Positions 17,873-27,830 of a stretch of 64,000 nt of DNA are shown here, in pieces (positions within the stretch are counted from its first letter, which is position 1; every line of letters starts with the position of its first letter). Made by a program: the position numbers and the translations under genes. The DNA is taken from NCBI RefSeq assembly GCF_001308015.1, contig NZ_LGYH01000005.1, positions 157,951 to 221,950 on the forward strand, read 5' to 3'. The notes under the pieces are model-generated. The model saw only the letters and a program-made list of their open reading frames with translations, was not told where the DNA came from and ran no database searches. Source of the DNA: Neisseria sp. 83E34. GTDB taxonomy: Bacteria; Pseudomonadota; Gammaproteobacteria; Burkholderiales; Neisseriaceae.

Positions 17873-19309
17873 TTATTGGTCTTCCAGCCAAGCGTTGTTG
17901 TCTTTAGCCAATAAATCGCGCGCCGCCTGCGGCCCCCAGCTACCCGCGGCATATTGATGCGGTGCAACCGGGCTTTTTGCCCAATGTTCCATAATCGGCA
18001 TGACCCATTCCCAAGCTGCTTCCAACTCGTCACGGCGGTTAAAACGGCTCAAACGGCCGTCAATCACTTCTCGCAACAACAATTCATAAGCTTCGGCACG
18101 CCGGCCTTCAACTGCGTGTGCCAAATCAATAACCATTTCCACAGGCATCGCGTTCATGCTGCTGCCCGGTTCTTTAATAAACACGCAGGTGCTCACGGTT
18201 TCCCGCGGCTGCATGTTTACAATCAGACGGTTTGGAGTGTTGGGAAACAAATCATCCAAATCTTCACGGAAATTCAGCACAATCTCCGCGGTTTTAGCCG
18301 CCAGGCGTTTGCCGGTTCTCAAGTAGAAAGGCACACCCTGCCAACGTTCATTTTCAATTTCAGCCTTGATGGCGACATAAGTTTCCGTGCGGCTGTCGGC
18401 CGGCACATTATGTTCTTCAAGATAACCGGCATGCCCTTCTGCTGCGGTATACTGCGCCCGTATCACATTAGCCTCCATATCCTCCGGGGATAATGGTTTG
18501 AGCGCTTTCAATACTTTCATTTTCGCATCGCGCATATCATCACCGGCCAGAGATTTGGGCCGCTCCATTGCTACAAAACACAGCATTTGGAGCATATGGT
18601 TTTGCACCATATCGCGCAATGCGCCGGTTGCATCGTAAAACTCGGCGCGTTCTTCCACGCCCAGTTGCTCGGCGATGGTAATCTGCACGCTTTTAATAAA
18701 ATCTTTATTCCATACCGGCTCGAAAAACACATTGGCAAAACGCAGCGGGATTAGGTTTTGCAGGCTTTCTTTACCCAGATAATGGTCAATACGGTAAACT
18801 TGGGACTCTTCAAAATGCTCAGCCACATCGGCATTGATTTTCTGAGAAGATTTCAAATCGGTGCCCAAAGGTTTTTCCAACACGACACGCACATTTTCAC
18901 CATTCAAACCCACTGCTGCGAGGTTGGCGCAAGCTTGGGTGAAAAAGGTAGGTGCAGTGGAAAGGTAGACAATCACGTTTTCTGTATTTTTTCTTGCCTT
19001 GACCAACTCTGCCAACCTATCGAAATCAGCCCGGTGCGTGACATCCACAGTGAGATATTGAATGCGTTTGAGAAACGAATTCCACATTTCTTCCGAGAAG
19101 TTTTTTTTGATGTGAACCTTGGCATCACTTTCTATTTGTTTCAAAAATTCAGCCGTATCCAGATTGCTTCTGCTTACGCCCAGAATACGCCCTTCAGGGT
19201 TTAATAAGCCCGCCGCATGTGCTTGGTATAGATTGGGTATAAGCTTACGCATCGCCAGATCTCCGGTCGCGCCAAACAACACCAAATCAAAATTTGTCTG
19301 TTTATTCAT
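17873..19309 (-). CDS. zwf: Glucose-6-phosphate 1-dehydrogenase
   Basis: The 478-aa product has the NADP-binding loop LFGATGDLAMRKL (11-23), EKPLGTD (145-151) and the catalytic RIDHYLGK (173-180, with the substrate-binding Lys and general-base His region). It oxidises glucose-6-phosphate, giving NADPH and 6-phosphogluconolactone. AAGGAAC precedes the ATG. It starts the leftward glucose operon and is divergent from edd across 527 bp. Confidence 0.97.
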   Translation of the reverse strand: MNKQTNFDLVLFGATGDLAMRKLIPNLYQAHAAGLLNPEGRILGVSRSNLDTAEFLKQIESDAKVHIKKNFSEEMWNSFLKRIQYLTVDVTHRADFDRLAELVKARKNTENVIVYLSTAPTFFTQACANLAAVGLNGENVRVVLEKPLGTDLKSSQKINADVAEHFEESQVYRIDHYLGKESLQNLIPLRFANVFFEPVWNKDFIKSVQITIAEQLGVEERAEFYDATGALRDMVQNHMLQMLCFVAMERPKSLAGDDMRDAKMKVLKALKPLSPEDMEANVIRAQYTAAEGHAGYLEEHNVPADSRTETYVAIKAEIENERWQGVPFYLRTGKRLAAKTAEIVLNFREDLDDLFPNTPNRLIVNMQPRETVSTCVFIKEPGSSMNAMPVEMVIDLAHAVEGRRAEAYELLLREVIDGRLSRFNRRDELEAAWEWVMPIMEHWAKSPVAPHQYAAGSWGPQAARDLLAKDNNAWLEDQ

Positions 19310-19836
19310 TACAATCTTGTTCCTTCAAAACATCTCAAAAATCTAGCAGATTTCAGCCTTTCGCATTCTTCCATTCGATTTTGGATTGAAAACTTATAAC
19401 CAAAGTAATATTTACTACAAGGCATAAATCCGCAGGCAGCACTGTCTGTGATGCAAAGCGGATTCCACGCCGCGGGATATCGGTTTGGTTACATTTCAAA
19501 ATACATCTCTCCAAAATTCCCTTATCATTGATTTATAAGAATAATTTATTGAGTGATATTTTTGAAATACCGTTTCATTCTGCGTAGCAATACTACACGC
19601 GGTTACATCTTTTGTCTATTGTTTCGTGCGCGTAAAAGTTTGACTTAAGTAAATACTTTCTCAAACTAAAATGCTATCATGTTGGAAAACTACAACGCAA
19701 AAATATCTAAAGTTGAAACGTTCGTGATCGTGTAACCCGGCTACACACTAAATATTTGTTTTTCATAAACCAAACCGTCGCGACATGTAAAGCAACACTG
19801 CCATTCTTCCGAATAAAACACCAACAGAGGGCACTC
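19310..19836. other. Divergent control region between zwf and edd
   Basis: A 527-bp AT-rich region that should hold the zwf and edd promoters. I see a short palindrome AGTAATATTTACT (19404-19416) flanked by ACAAGG, which resembles half of a HexR site but has a spacing one base off. TTGACT near 19640 could be a -35 for edd. There are no uptake sequences here. An in-frame upstream extension of edd (from 19756) is not supported. Confidence 0.5.
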
Positions 19837-21666
19837 ATGACTACCTTAAACCCTGCCTTACAAACCATAACCGAGCGCATTATTGAGCGCAGCCGCCCAA
19901 CCCGCGAGGCCTACCTGAAACGCATCCGTGCTTTCAAACAACAAGGCCGTGTCGAACGCGACCGCCTGGGCTGCTCGAATCTGGCACACGGTTATGCCGC
20001 CATGCCCAAAGCCATCAAAATTGAAATGCTGCGTCCCACCGTGCCCAATTTAGGCATGATTACCGCTTATAACGACATGGTTTCCGCACACCAGCCTTTT
20101 GCCGAATTCCCTGCCTGGATTAAAGAAGAAGCGCTTAAACAAGGCGCCACGGCGCAAGTAGCCGGCGGCACGCCCGCCATGTGCGACGGTATCACGCAGG
20201 GGTACGAAGGCATGGAACTTTCCCTGTTTTCCCGTGACGTTATCGCCATGAGCACGGCCATCGGCTTATCGCACCAAATGTTTGATGGCGCACTTTATTT
20301 CGGCGTATGCGACAAAATCGTGCCCGGCCTAATGATCGGCGCGCTCAGCTGCGGCCACCTTCCCGGCATATTCGTACCCGCCGGGCCGATGACCAGCGGC
20401 ATTGCCAACAAAAAAAAAGCGCGCACACGCCAGCAGTTTGCCGAAGGCAAAGTCGGCCGGGACGCCTTGCTGGCAAGCGAAATGGGCTCTTATCACAGCC
20501 CCGGCACCTGCACCTTCTACGGCACCGCCAATTCAAACCAAATGATGATGGAAATGATGGGGATGCACCTGCCTGCCGCAGCATTCTTCAACCCTTATAC
20601 CCCCATGCGCGAGGCATTAACACGCTACGCGGCCGCCCATCTGGCCGAAAGCGTGAAAAACCAGACCATTAAGCCGCTTGGCGAAATGCTGTCTGAAAAA
20701 TCATTTGTCAATGCCCTGATCGGCCTGATGGCCACCGGCGGCTCAACCAACCACACCATGCACTTGGTTGCCATGGCGCGCGCGGCAGGTATTATTTTGA
20801 ATTGGGACGATTTCGACGAAATCTCATCCATCATCCCGCTGCTCATCCGCGTTTACCCCAATGGCCAAGCCGACATCAACCATTTCGCAGCTGCCGGCGG
20901 CTTGCCTTTTGTTATCCGGGAACTGCGCGATGCCGGCTTGCTACACGATGACGTGAATACCGTGGTCGGACACGGCATGGCGGCCTACACCCGAGAGCCT
21001 TTCCTGATCGATGGTCAGCTGGAATGGCGGGACGCCGTGGCCGAAAGCCGCGACGAAGAGATTTTGCGCCCACTCTCCCGCCCGTTCTCACCCGATGGCG
21101 GTTTGCGCCTGATGAAAGGCAATATCGGGCGCGGTGTCATCAAAGTTTCTGCCGTAAGAGAACATTGCCGTATCATCGAAGCCCCTGCGATTGTGTTCAA
21201 CGATCAAAAAGAAGTGTTGGCCGCATTCGAGCGGGGCGAGTTGGAGCGGGATTTTGTGTGCGTTGTGCGCTTTCAAGGCCCGCGTGCCAACGGTATGCCC
21301 GAGTTACACAAGCTCACCCCGCCGCTCGGCATCTTGCAGGATCGCGGCTTTAAAGTAGCACTCGTTACCGACGGCCGCATGTCCGGCGCGTCAGGCAAAG
21401 TCCCCGCCGCCATCCACATGTCGCCCGAGGCACTGCTTGGCGGCGGCATAGGCAAAATCCGCACAGGCGACCTCATCCGCTTCAATTCGATTACCGGAGA
21501 ACTTTCGGCACTGGTTAGCGAAGCAGAATGGAACGCCCGCGAAATACCCGAGCCCGACTTGAGCAACAACACCCACGGCATCGGCCGCGAACTGTTTGCC
21601 GGCTTCCGCAGCATCGCCGGCAGCGCAGAAACCGGCGCCATGAGCCTCGGCGGCGAATTTGCCTGA
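19837..21666 (+). CDS. edd: 6-phosphogluconate dehydratase
   Basis: The 609-aa product belongs to the IlvD/Edd family: C46 (GCSNLAHGY), C116 (PAMCDGITQGYEGME) and the third cysteine in ALSCGHLPG are the [4Fe-4S] ligands. C-terminal motifs include VTDGRMSGASGKVPAA. It dehydrates 6-phosphogluconate to KDPG. AGAGG at 19826-19830 supports ATG at 19837. A DUS-like element (CTGTCTGAA, near 20690) lies within the gene. Confidence 0.96.
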   Translation: MTTLNPALQTITERIIERSRPTREAYLKRIRAFKQQGRVERDRLGCSNLAHGYAAMPKAIKIEMLRPTVPNLGMITAYNDMVSAHQPFAEFPAWIKEEALKQGATAQVAGGTPAMCDGITQGYEGMELSLFSRDVIAMSTAIGLSHQMFDGALYFGVCDKIVPGLMIGALSCGHLPGIFVPAGPMTSGIANKKKARTRQQFAEGKVGRDALLASEMGSYHSPGTCTFYGTANSNQMMMEMMGMHLPAAAFFNPYTPMREALTRYAAAHLAESVKNQTIKPLGEMLSEKSFVNALIGLMATGGSTNHTMHLVAMARAAGIILNWDDFDEISSIIPLLIRVYPNGQADINHFAAAGGLPFVIRELRDAGLLHDDVNTVVGHGMAAYTREPFLIDGQLEWRDAVAESRDEEILRPLSRPFSPDGGLRLMKGNIGRGVIKVSAVREHCRIIEAPAIVFNDQKEVLAAFERGELERDFVCVVRFQGPRANGMPELHKLTPPLGILQDRGFKVALVTDGRMSGASGKVPAAIHMSPEALLGGGIGKIRTGDLIRFNSITGELSALVSEAEWNAREIPEPDLSNNTHGIGRELFAGFRSIAGSAETGAMSLGGEFA

Positions 21667-21674
21667 GCCTGATT

Positions 21675-21720
21675 TTTCAGACAGGCATTACCTACAAACC
21701 CAAACAATGCCTGTCTGAAA
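21675..21720. repeat. Inverted DUS pair between edd and eda
   Basis: Two uptake sequences pointing away from each other with about 16 bases between, in the 79-bp edd-eda gap. A hairpin here could tune eda expression relative to edd. Confidence 0.7.
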
Positions 21721-21745
21721 CCAACAAATTCGGAGAAAACCCATT

Positions 21746-22375
21746 ATGAAAAATGCACGCGAAATTCTGAGCGCCGGCGCAGTGGTTCCGGTGATTGCTA
21801 TCGAAGATTTATCCACCGTCGTCGATTTAGCGCACGCTTTGGTTGAAGGGGGGATTCCCACGCTCGAAATCACCCTGCGCACCGAACACGGCATCAAAGC
21901 TATCGAACTGATCAAAAAAGAAGTGCCTAGCGCCATCGTGGGCGCAGGCACGGTAATTAACGGCGAGCAGCTCAAAGCGGTAGAACACGCAGGCGCCGAA
22001 TTCGCCATCAGCCCCGGTTTCAACATCCACTTTGCCAAAGCAGCCGAGCGCAGCAGCATCGCCGTCATTCCCGGCATCGCCACTCCTGGCGAATTGATGC
22101 TGGCTTTAGAACACGGCATTGACACTTTAAAACTTTTCCCCGCCGAAGTAGTGGGCGGCCGCACCATGCTAAAAGCTCTATACGGCCCGTTTCCACAAGC
22201 CAAGTTCTGCCCCACCGGCGGCATCAGCCTTGAAACCGCATCCGAATATCTGAAACTGCCCAACGTATTGTGCGTCGGCGGCTCATGGCTCACACCCAAA
22301 GATGCCGTTGCCGCGAAAGACTGGGCTGCCATTACCCGCCTGGCCAAAGAAGCAGCGGCATTACGTTCAGCCTAA
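21746..22375 (+). CDS. eda: KDPG/KHG aldolase
   Basis: The 209-aa product has the Schiff-base lysine K129 in TLKLFPAEVVGG, the general-base Glu E41 in TLEITLRT and the phosphate-binding GAGTVI (67-72). It splits KDPG to pyruvate and glyceraldehyde-3-phosphate and completes the Entner-Doudoroff route. GGAG precedes the ATG. It follows edd by 79 bp. Confidence 0.97.
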   Translation: MKNAREILSAGAVVPVIAIEDLSTVVDLAHALVEGGIPTLEITLRTEHGIKAIELIKKEVPSAIVGAGTVINGEQLKAVEHAGAEFAISPGFNIHFAKAAERSSIAVIPGIATPGELMLALEHGIDTLKLFPAEVVGGRTMLKALYGPFPQAKFCPTGGISLETASEYLKLPNVLCVGGSWLTPKDAVAAKDWAAITRLAKEAAALRSA

Positions 22376-22485
22376 ACAATGCCTGTCTGAAAACAAGCTT
22401 TCACGGAAAACTCAGCAGGTGCTTGAATTATCTGCACAGCGCACACATAATCCATGCGTTACGATAATATAAAACACCAAGCACC

Positions 22486-23307
22486 ATGCCCGAACTGCCC
22501 GAAGTCGAAACCACCCTGCGCGGCGTTTCACCACACATCACCGGCAAAACCGTTGCCGCAGTCAACATCCGCCAGCCCAAATTACGCTGGCCGATACCCG
22601 CCCATCTGGCGGACACCCTGCACGACCAGCCCGTTACACACTGCACGCGCCGCGCCAAATACCTGCTCATCCATTTTCAGACAGGCATTCTGATTATCCA
22701 CTTAGGCATGTCGGGCAGCTTACGCATTTTTACCCCCAACGCCGCACCGCCACCCGGCAAACACGATCATGCCGACATCGCTTTTGCCGACGGCACCATC
22801 ATGCGCTACCACGACCCTCGCCGCTTCGGCGCCATCCTCTGGTTTGCCGGCATCGCCGAACAGCATCCCTTGCTTTCAAAATGCGGCCCCGAGCCGCTTA
22901 GCGAAGCATTCAGTCCCGAATATCTTTATCAAAGTCTGAAAAAACGCAAATGCGCCGTGAAGCTTGCCATTATGGATAACGCATTGGTGGTGGGCGTAGG
23001 CAATATTTATGCCAACGAAAGCCTGTTCCGCGCTGCCGTTTCGCCCAAACGGCAGGCTTGCAAAGTCAGCCAAAAAGAAGCCGCAGCATTATGCGCCCAC
23101 ATCAAAACCGTATTGCAGCGTGCCATCGATACCGGCGGCAGCACCCTGCGCGACTTTGTCGACAGCGAAGGCAACAGCGGCTATTTCCAACAGGAATACG
23201 CCGTTTACGGCCGCCATAACCAACCCTGCCCGCGCTGCGGCCAATTAATCCATAAAGAAACCATCGGCCAACGCGGCACGTTTTATTGCCCGAATTGCCA
23301 AAAATAG
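22486..23307 (+). CDS. mutM: Formamidopyrimidine-DNA glycosylase (Fpg/MutM)
   Basis: The 273-aa product has the N-terminal catalytic Pro and Glu (MPELPEVE), the Lys of RAKYLL near residue 58, GVGNIYANE in the H2TH motif, and a C-terminal zinc finger (CPRCGQ and CPNCQ). It excises 8-oxoguanine and related lesions. A full uptake sequence in reverse orientation (22676-22687) lies within the gene and encodes FQTGI, a peptide of strand [18 protein letters not shown]. Repair genes in Neisseria are known to be enriched for internal uptake sequences. Confidence 0.96.
   Translation: MPELPEVETTLRGVSPHITGKTVAAVNIRQPKLRWPIPAHLADTLHDQPVTHCTRRAKYLLIHFQTGILIIHLGMSGSLRIFTPNAAPPPGKHDHADIAFADGTIMRYHDPRRFGAILWFAGIAEQHPLLSKCGPEPLSEAFSPEYLYQSLKKRKCAVKLAIMDNALVVGVGNIYANESLFRAAVSPKRQACKVSQKEAAALCAHIKTVLQRAIDTGGSTLRDFVDSEGNSGYFQQEYAVYGRHNQPCPRCGQLIHKETIGQRGTFYCPNCQK
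22676..22687 (-). repeat. Uptake sequence inside mutM
   Basis: Exact TTCAGACAGGCA in the coding region; its reading frame gives FQTG, which fits the protein fold. Confidence 0.85.
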
Positions 23308-23514
23308 CTTTCAGACAGGCATTCTTTAAAGCCAATGCTGAAATTAACTTTATTTGAGATTCAATACCATACCCATCAAAACTATACTATTGATTTGAAA
23401 TAACAATGCACACTTCATCTGCCAAATCGTTAAAATTAAGCAAACCCGCTCTACAAAAACCCCTCTACTTCCTATAATCCACTTTTGCTTCTTGTCGAAC
23501 ACACACTACAAATA

Positions 23515-24321
23515 ATGTCTTACGAAAAAACGCCTCTTCTGCAACGGTTTGGCCGCCTCTGGCGCCTGAGCAAACTCATCCTCGTTCAAAGCCGTCGGTT
23601 TACCCGCCCCGAATCCGCTGTTATCAGCACCCGCAACCACATTATCAGCAGCATGAGCAGTGAAATTCTGAATGTGATGAATGTGAGGCTTGAAGTGCTC
23701 ACCCCAAAAAACGGAGCCGGCCACAGCAGCATGCTGGTTGTTGCCAACCATGTTTCATGGCTGGACGTTTTCGCCATCAGCGCCTTGTGTCCGAGCAGCT
23801 TCATCGCCATGAAAGAAATGCAATCATGGCCGCTGCTGGGCAAAATCGCCACCAACGCAGGCACTGTGTTTATCGACCGCAAAAACCGCAAAAATATCAA
23901 TCCGATCAACAAGGCCATCAGCGCTTCCTTGGAAGAGGGGCACAACGTTTGCTTTTTCCCCGAATCCGCCACTTCCTCCGGTATCGGCCTGCTGCCTTTT
24001 AAAGCAGCACTGTTCGAATCTGCCATCCAAGCCGATGCGCCCATACAGCCCATCGCCCTGCGTTATTACGACAACACCGGCAGCCGCACCGCCGTGCCTT
24101 CGTTTGCAGATGTCAACTTAGTCAAATCGTTATGGCGCATACTGTCTATGAAAGAAATCACCGTAGCCGTAGATTTCGCGCCGCCTGTCGTTCCTTCCGA
24201 GCATCCCGGTAAAGACCGCTTTGCTTTGAAAGATATGGCAGAAACGCCCATCCGTGAAAAAATTTACGAAGACTCACCCGAACAGCCGCCAGAAAGTGAC
24301 GTATTCAGTAAAGTTCCGTAA
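23515..24321 (+). CDS. plsC: 1-acyl-sn-glycerol-3-phosphate acyltransferase (PlsC/NlaA-like)
   Basis: The product of about 268 aa has the acyltransferase HX4D motif NHVSWLD (78-84; H79, D84), a second block at VFIDRKNRKNI and FFPESATSSG, the variant of the FPEGT motif in this group. It acylates lysophosphatidic acid to phosphatidic acid at the inner membrane. Neisseria have several such enzymes, including NlaA, which this resembles in its short hydrophobic N-terminus. I prefer ATG at 23515 to the TTG at 23485. Neither has a clear ribosome binding site. Confidence 0.88.
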   Translation: MSYEKTPLLQRFGRLWRLSKLILVQSRRFTRPESAVISTRNHIISSMSSEILNVMNVRLEVLTPKNGAGHSSMLVVANHVSWLDVFAISALCPSSFIAMKEMQSWPLLGKIATNAGTVFIDRKNRKNINPINKAISASLEEGHNVCFFPESATSSGIGLLPFKAALFESAIQADAPIQPIALRYYDNTGSRTAVPSFADVNLVKSLWRILSMKEITVAVDFAPPVVPSEHPGKDRFALKDMAETPIREKIYEDSPEQPPESDVFSKVP

Positions 24322-24448
24322 ACAACATTGAGTCCTATACAAGCAACCTAATATATTTTGAAAAGTTCGGTTTATTCGAACAGGATATAGCTTTTCACAA
24401 TAAAGGCTATTTGGATTATAAATCAGTTTCCTAACCACAAGCAGCTTA

Positions 24449-24466
24449 TAATTAATTAATTAATTA
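24449..24466. repeat. TAAT tetranucleotide tract before the prx-grx gene
   Basis: Four and a half copies of TAAT, about 67 bp upstream of the ATG, within the likely promoter. Four-base repeats near promoters can give slip-strand variation, but this one is short. Confidence 0.6.
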
Positions 24467-24532
24467 GTTAATGATTTATAAAATCTATATCATACTTTAT
24501 CTAACAACATAAATTCTATAAGGAGTATCATA

Positions 24533-25267
24533 ATGGCATTTCAAGACCGTACCGGACAACAAGTACCAAGCGTTGTTTTCCACACCCGCGTAGGTGATGC
24601 ATGGAAAGACGTATCTACCGATGACTTGTTCAAAGGTAAAAAAGTCGTTGTATTCTCCCTGCCCGGCGCTTTTACCCCCACTTGTTCTTCTACCCACCTG
24701 CCACGCTACAACGAGCTGGCTAAAGAATTCAAAGCCCGCGGCGTAGACAGCATATTGTGCGTATCTGTAAACGATACTTTCGTAATGAACGCATGGTTGG
24801 CTGACCAAGAAGCCGAAAACATCGTTGTAGTACCTGATGGTAACGGTGAATTCACTGAAGGCATGGGCTTATTGGTTGACAAAGACAATCTGGGCTTCGG
24901 CAAACGCTCTTGGCGTTATTCAATGCTGGTAAACGATGGCAAAATCGAAAAAATGTTCATCGAGCCGGAAAAAGAAGGCGATCCCTTTGAAGTTTCCGAT
25001 GCCGATACCATGCTGAAATTCATTGATCCGAACTGGAAAGAGCAACACTCTATCTCTATCTTTACCAAACCGGGTTGCCAATTCTGCGCTAAAGCCAAAC
25101 AATTGTTGCAAGACAAAGGCTTAGACTACGAAGAAATCGTATTGGGCAAAGACGCAACCACCGTTTCCTTACGCGCCATCACAGGTAAATCTACTGCTCC
25201 TCAAGTATTTATCGGCGGCAAATACATCGGCGGCAGCGAAGAATTAGAAACATTTTTAGCCAAATAA
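24533..25267 (+). CDS. Peroxiredoxin-glutaredoxin fusion (hybrid Prx5)
   Basis: The 244-aa product joins a Prx5-type peroxiredoxin (1-165; peroxidatic C51 in [12 protein letters not shown]) to a glutaredoxin (173-244; CQFC, C182/C185, with [17 protein letters not shown]). It reduces peroxides with electrons from glutathione through its own glutaredoxin domain. Such fusions occur in Neisseria and Haemophilus. AAGGAG lies 8 bases before the ATG. The Lpd-like flavoenzyme follows 222 bp downstream on the same strand. Confidence 0.95.
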   Translation: MAFQDRTGQQVPSVVFHTRVGDAWKDVSTDDLFKGKKVVVFSLPGAFTPTCSSTHLPRYNELAKEFKARGVDSILCVSVNDTFVMNAWLADQEAENIVVVPDGNGEFTEGMGLLVDKDNLGFGKRSWRYSMLVNDGKIEKMFIEPEKEGDPFEVSDADTMLKFIDPNWKEQHSISIFTKPGCQFCAKAKQLLQDKGLDYEEIVLGKDATTVSLRAITGKSTAPQVFIGGKYIGGSEELETFLAK

Positions 25268-25489
25268 TTTATTCTTTTAAAATTATGGTTTAAATACCGT
25301 ATCGCAACGTGCCGTTATCAAACCATAACGGCACGTTTTAAATATCCAGACTGCCAGCATTTAATATCCCTATCACTTAAAAAATCAAGCACCGCAAGAT
25401 TTCACCAGCTGTACTGATCTGAATCGTTCCCCTTAAAACAGTCTGAACCCGAAACAGCATTCCTATTATTAATAAAGGACAACAAGCAA

Positions 25490-26935
25490 ATGAAAACAAT
25501 CCAAGCAGATGTAGTGGTTATCGGTGGCGGCACAGCCGGTATGGGCGCCTTCCGCAACGCCCGCCTGTACACCGACAATGTTTATCTGATTGAAAGCCAC
25601 GTATTCGGCACAACGTGTGCCCGCGTAGGCTGTATGCCTTCCAAACTGCTGATTGCCGCAGCAGAAGCCCGTCACCATGCGCTGCACACCGACCCGTTCG
25701 GCATTCATCTGGACAAAAAAAGCGTTACCGTTAACGGCGAAGAAGTGATGAACCGAGTGAAATCCGAACGCGACCGATTTGTTGGTTTTGTCGTTAGCGA
25801 TGTAGAAGAATGGCCTGCCGACAAACGCATTATGGGTGCGGCAAAATTTATCGATGAGCATACCGTCCAAATCGACGACCACACCCAAATCAAAGCCGAC
25901 CGCATTGTGATTGCAACCGGTTCCCGCCCCATTGTGCTGCCACAATGGCAGGCCTTGGGCGAAAAACTGATTATCAACGATGACGTGTTTTCATGGAACA
26001 CCCTGCCCGAACGCGTGGCTGTGTTCGGGCCCGGCGTAATCGGTTTGGAACTTGGCCAAGCCTTGCACCGCTTGGGCGTGAAAGTAGAAATTTTCGGTGT
26101 TGGCGGTATGCTTGGCGGCATTTCCGATCCGGTAGTGCTGGAAGAGGCCAAAACCATATTCGGTGAAGAACTGGTCATGCATCTTGATGCACAAACCGAA
26201 GCCAAGCTGAACGACAAAGGCGAAGTGGAAGTCAGCTGGACTGAAAACGGCGAAAGCGGCGTATTCACAGCCGACTATCTGCTCGCCGCCATCGGCCGAC
26301 GTCCGAATGTCGATCAAATCGGCCTGGAAAACATCAATATCGAATTAGACAACCGCGGTGTGCCCAAAGCCCATCCGCTGACAATGCAAACCAGCATTCC
26401 GCACATCTTCATTGCAGGCGATGCTTCCAACCAACTGCCGCTGCTGCACGAAGCCAGCGACCAAGGCAAAATTGCGGGCGACAACGCCGGCCGATACCCC
26501 AATATCCAAAACGGCCTGCGCCGCAGCCCGATCGGCGTGGTATTCACCAGCCCGCAAATCGCTTCCATCGGTTTGAAATACGCCCAAATGACGGAGCGTT
26601 ATAAAAACCCCGAATGCGTGGTTATCGGAGAAGTATCATTCCGTAACCAAGGCCGCAGCCGCGTGATGCTGGTTAACAAAGGCCACATGCGCGTTTATGC
26701 CGAGCAAGGTACCGGTGTGTTTATCGGCGCCGAAATCGTCGGTCCGGCCGCTGAACACTTGGCGCACCTCTTAGCTTGGGCGCACCAGCAGAAAATGACC
26801 ATTCCTCAAATGCTGGATATGCCTTTCTATCATCCGGTTATCGAAGAAGGGCTGCGTACCGCATTGCGTGATGTGATGTCTAAGCTGAAAGTCGGCGAGC
26901 AGCACAGCGAGTGCAAGGAATGCCCCGGCGCATAA
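25490..26935 (+). CDS. Dihydrolipoamide dehydrogenase-like flavoprotein disulphide reductase
   Basis: The 481-aa product has the FAD loop VIGGGTAGMGA (10-20), the redox disulphide C43-C48 (TTCARVGCMPSKL), a second Rossmann loop (FGPGVIGLELGQA) and the GDA segment FIAGDASN. The C-terminal active-site region is HPVIEEGL, near the canonical HPTxxE: His and Glu are kept and Thr is replaced. No E2 or E3 pyruvate dehydrogenase genes are nearby. The C-terminus ends with CKEC (C475, C478), absent from ordinary Lpd. Its place after the prx-grx fusion suggests redox support; the electron acceptor is unknown. AAAGGA precedes the ATG. Confidence 0.88.
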   Translation: MKTIQADVVVIGGGTAGMGAFRNARLYTDNVYLIESHVFGTTCARVGCMPSKLLIAAAEARHHALHTDPFGIHLDKKSVTVNGEEVMNRVKSERDRFVGFVVSDVEEWPADKRIMGAAKFIDEHTVQIDDHTQIKADRIVIATGSRPIVLPQWQALGEKLIINDDVFSWNTLPERVAVFGPGVIGLELGQALHRLGVKVEIFGVGGMLGGISDPVVLEEAKTIFGEELVMHLDAQTEAKLNDKGEVEVSWTENGESGVFTADYLLAAIGRRPNVDQIGLENINIELDNRGVPKAHPLTMQTSIPHIFIAGDASNQLPLLHEASDQGKIAGDNAGRYPNIQNGLRRSPIGVVFTSPQIASIGLKYAQMTERYKNPECVVIGEVSFRNQGRSRVMLVNKGHMRVYAEQGTGVFIGAEIVGPAAEHLAHLLAWAHQQKMTIPQMLDMPFYHPVIEEGLRTALRDVMSKLKVGEQHSECKECPGA

Positions 26936-26955
26936 TATGGTTTGAAACCAAACAC

Positions 26956-26989
26956 AATGCCTGTCTGAAAATTTTTTCAGACAGGCATT
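26956..26989. terminator. Bidirectional DUS-pair terminator
   Basis: Inverted uptake sequences around TTT, between the convergent flavoenzyme and MBL hydrolase genes. Confidence 0.75.
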
Positions 26990-27035
26990 ACTTATGACCG
27001 ATTGCCGTGAAACAAAATATGCCGCACAGCAAACT

Positions 27036-27674
27036 TTACGGCGATAAAAATGGATTATGCATTTTCTCATGGCCTATGGTCGTGGTGCGGCCGTGTCCCG
27101 GTATCACCAAAGTATCTTCCGGCAAAGTAAACAGCTTGGTGCGGATATTGTGAAGCAAATCTTCATGATTACCGCGCGGGAAGTCAGTTCGGCCAATGCT
27201 CTCATAAAACAGCACATCCCCCGCGACCAGCAACTTATCGTCCGGCGAGTAAAACACCACATGGCCGGGCGTGTGCCCCGGAATATGCAGCACCTGGAAA
27301 CAGTGCTTGCCCACCATCAAATTCTCACCCTCATTCAGCCAGCAATCGGGCATGAATGAAGGCGACACCGGAAAACCATAATTCGCGGTTACTTCAGGCA
27401 GGCTTTCCAGTAAAAACATATCGTCTTTATGCGGGCCAATTACCGGTAGCGGCTTTTTACCCAACATATCCACCACGCCACCCGCATGATCAAGATGGCC
27501 GTGCGTGAGCCAGATGGCTTTTACATTCAGTCCTAATTTCTCTGCCTCTTCCAGCAAAAATGGCGCGTCTCCGCCCACATCGGTAAACACCGCATCGCGC
27601 GTTTCTTCATCCCACAAAAGGGTACAGTTCTGGCGGAACGGTGTAACAGGCATAATTTGGCATTTTAGTGTCAT
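27036..27674 (-). CDS. MBL-fold metallohydrolase, glyoxalase II-like
   Basis: The 212-aa product has the metal motif THGHLDH (57-63; H58, H60, D62, H63), then HIPGHTPGH, AGDVLF and VIPGHG, giving two metal sites. It is of the YcbL-like glyoxalase II type, which hydrolyses glutathione thioesters; no C-terminal glyoxalase helical domain is present, so the substrate is uncertain. An uptake sequence (27682-27693) ends 7 bases before the ATG and shares the leader with the ribosome binding site AAGAAG. Confidence 0.88.
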   Translation of the reverse strand: MTLKCQIMPVTPFRQNCTLLWDEETRDAVFTDVGGDAPFLLEEAEKLGLNVKAIWLTHGHLDHAGGVVDMLGKKPLPVIGPHKDDMFLLESLPEVTANYGFPVSPSFMPDCWLNEGENLMVGKHCFQVLHIPGHTPGHVVFYSPDDKLLVAGDVLFYESIGRTDFPRGNHEDLLHNIRTKLFTLPEDTLVIPGHGRTTTIGHEKMHNPFLSP

Positions 27675-27830
27675 AACTTCTTTCAGACAGGCATTGTTCT
27701 ACAGCAGAACTCCGGCAGTCGGTGCAAAGCGGCAAACCAACGCCGTAACGGTTAAACAAGAATTCCACCATATTTTATGAAACGTCGAATTATGCCATAA
27801 TCAAACCACAACAAAAACACGGGGAAAACC

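Noticed and set aside
19404..19416. HexR site between zwf and edd
   Set aside because: Only a partial palindrome with a spacing one base off; too weak to call.
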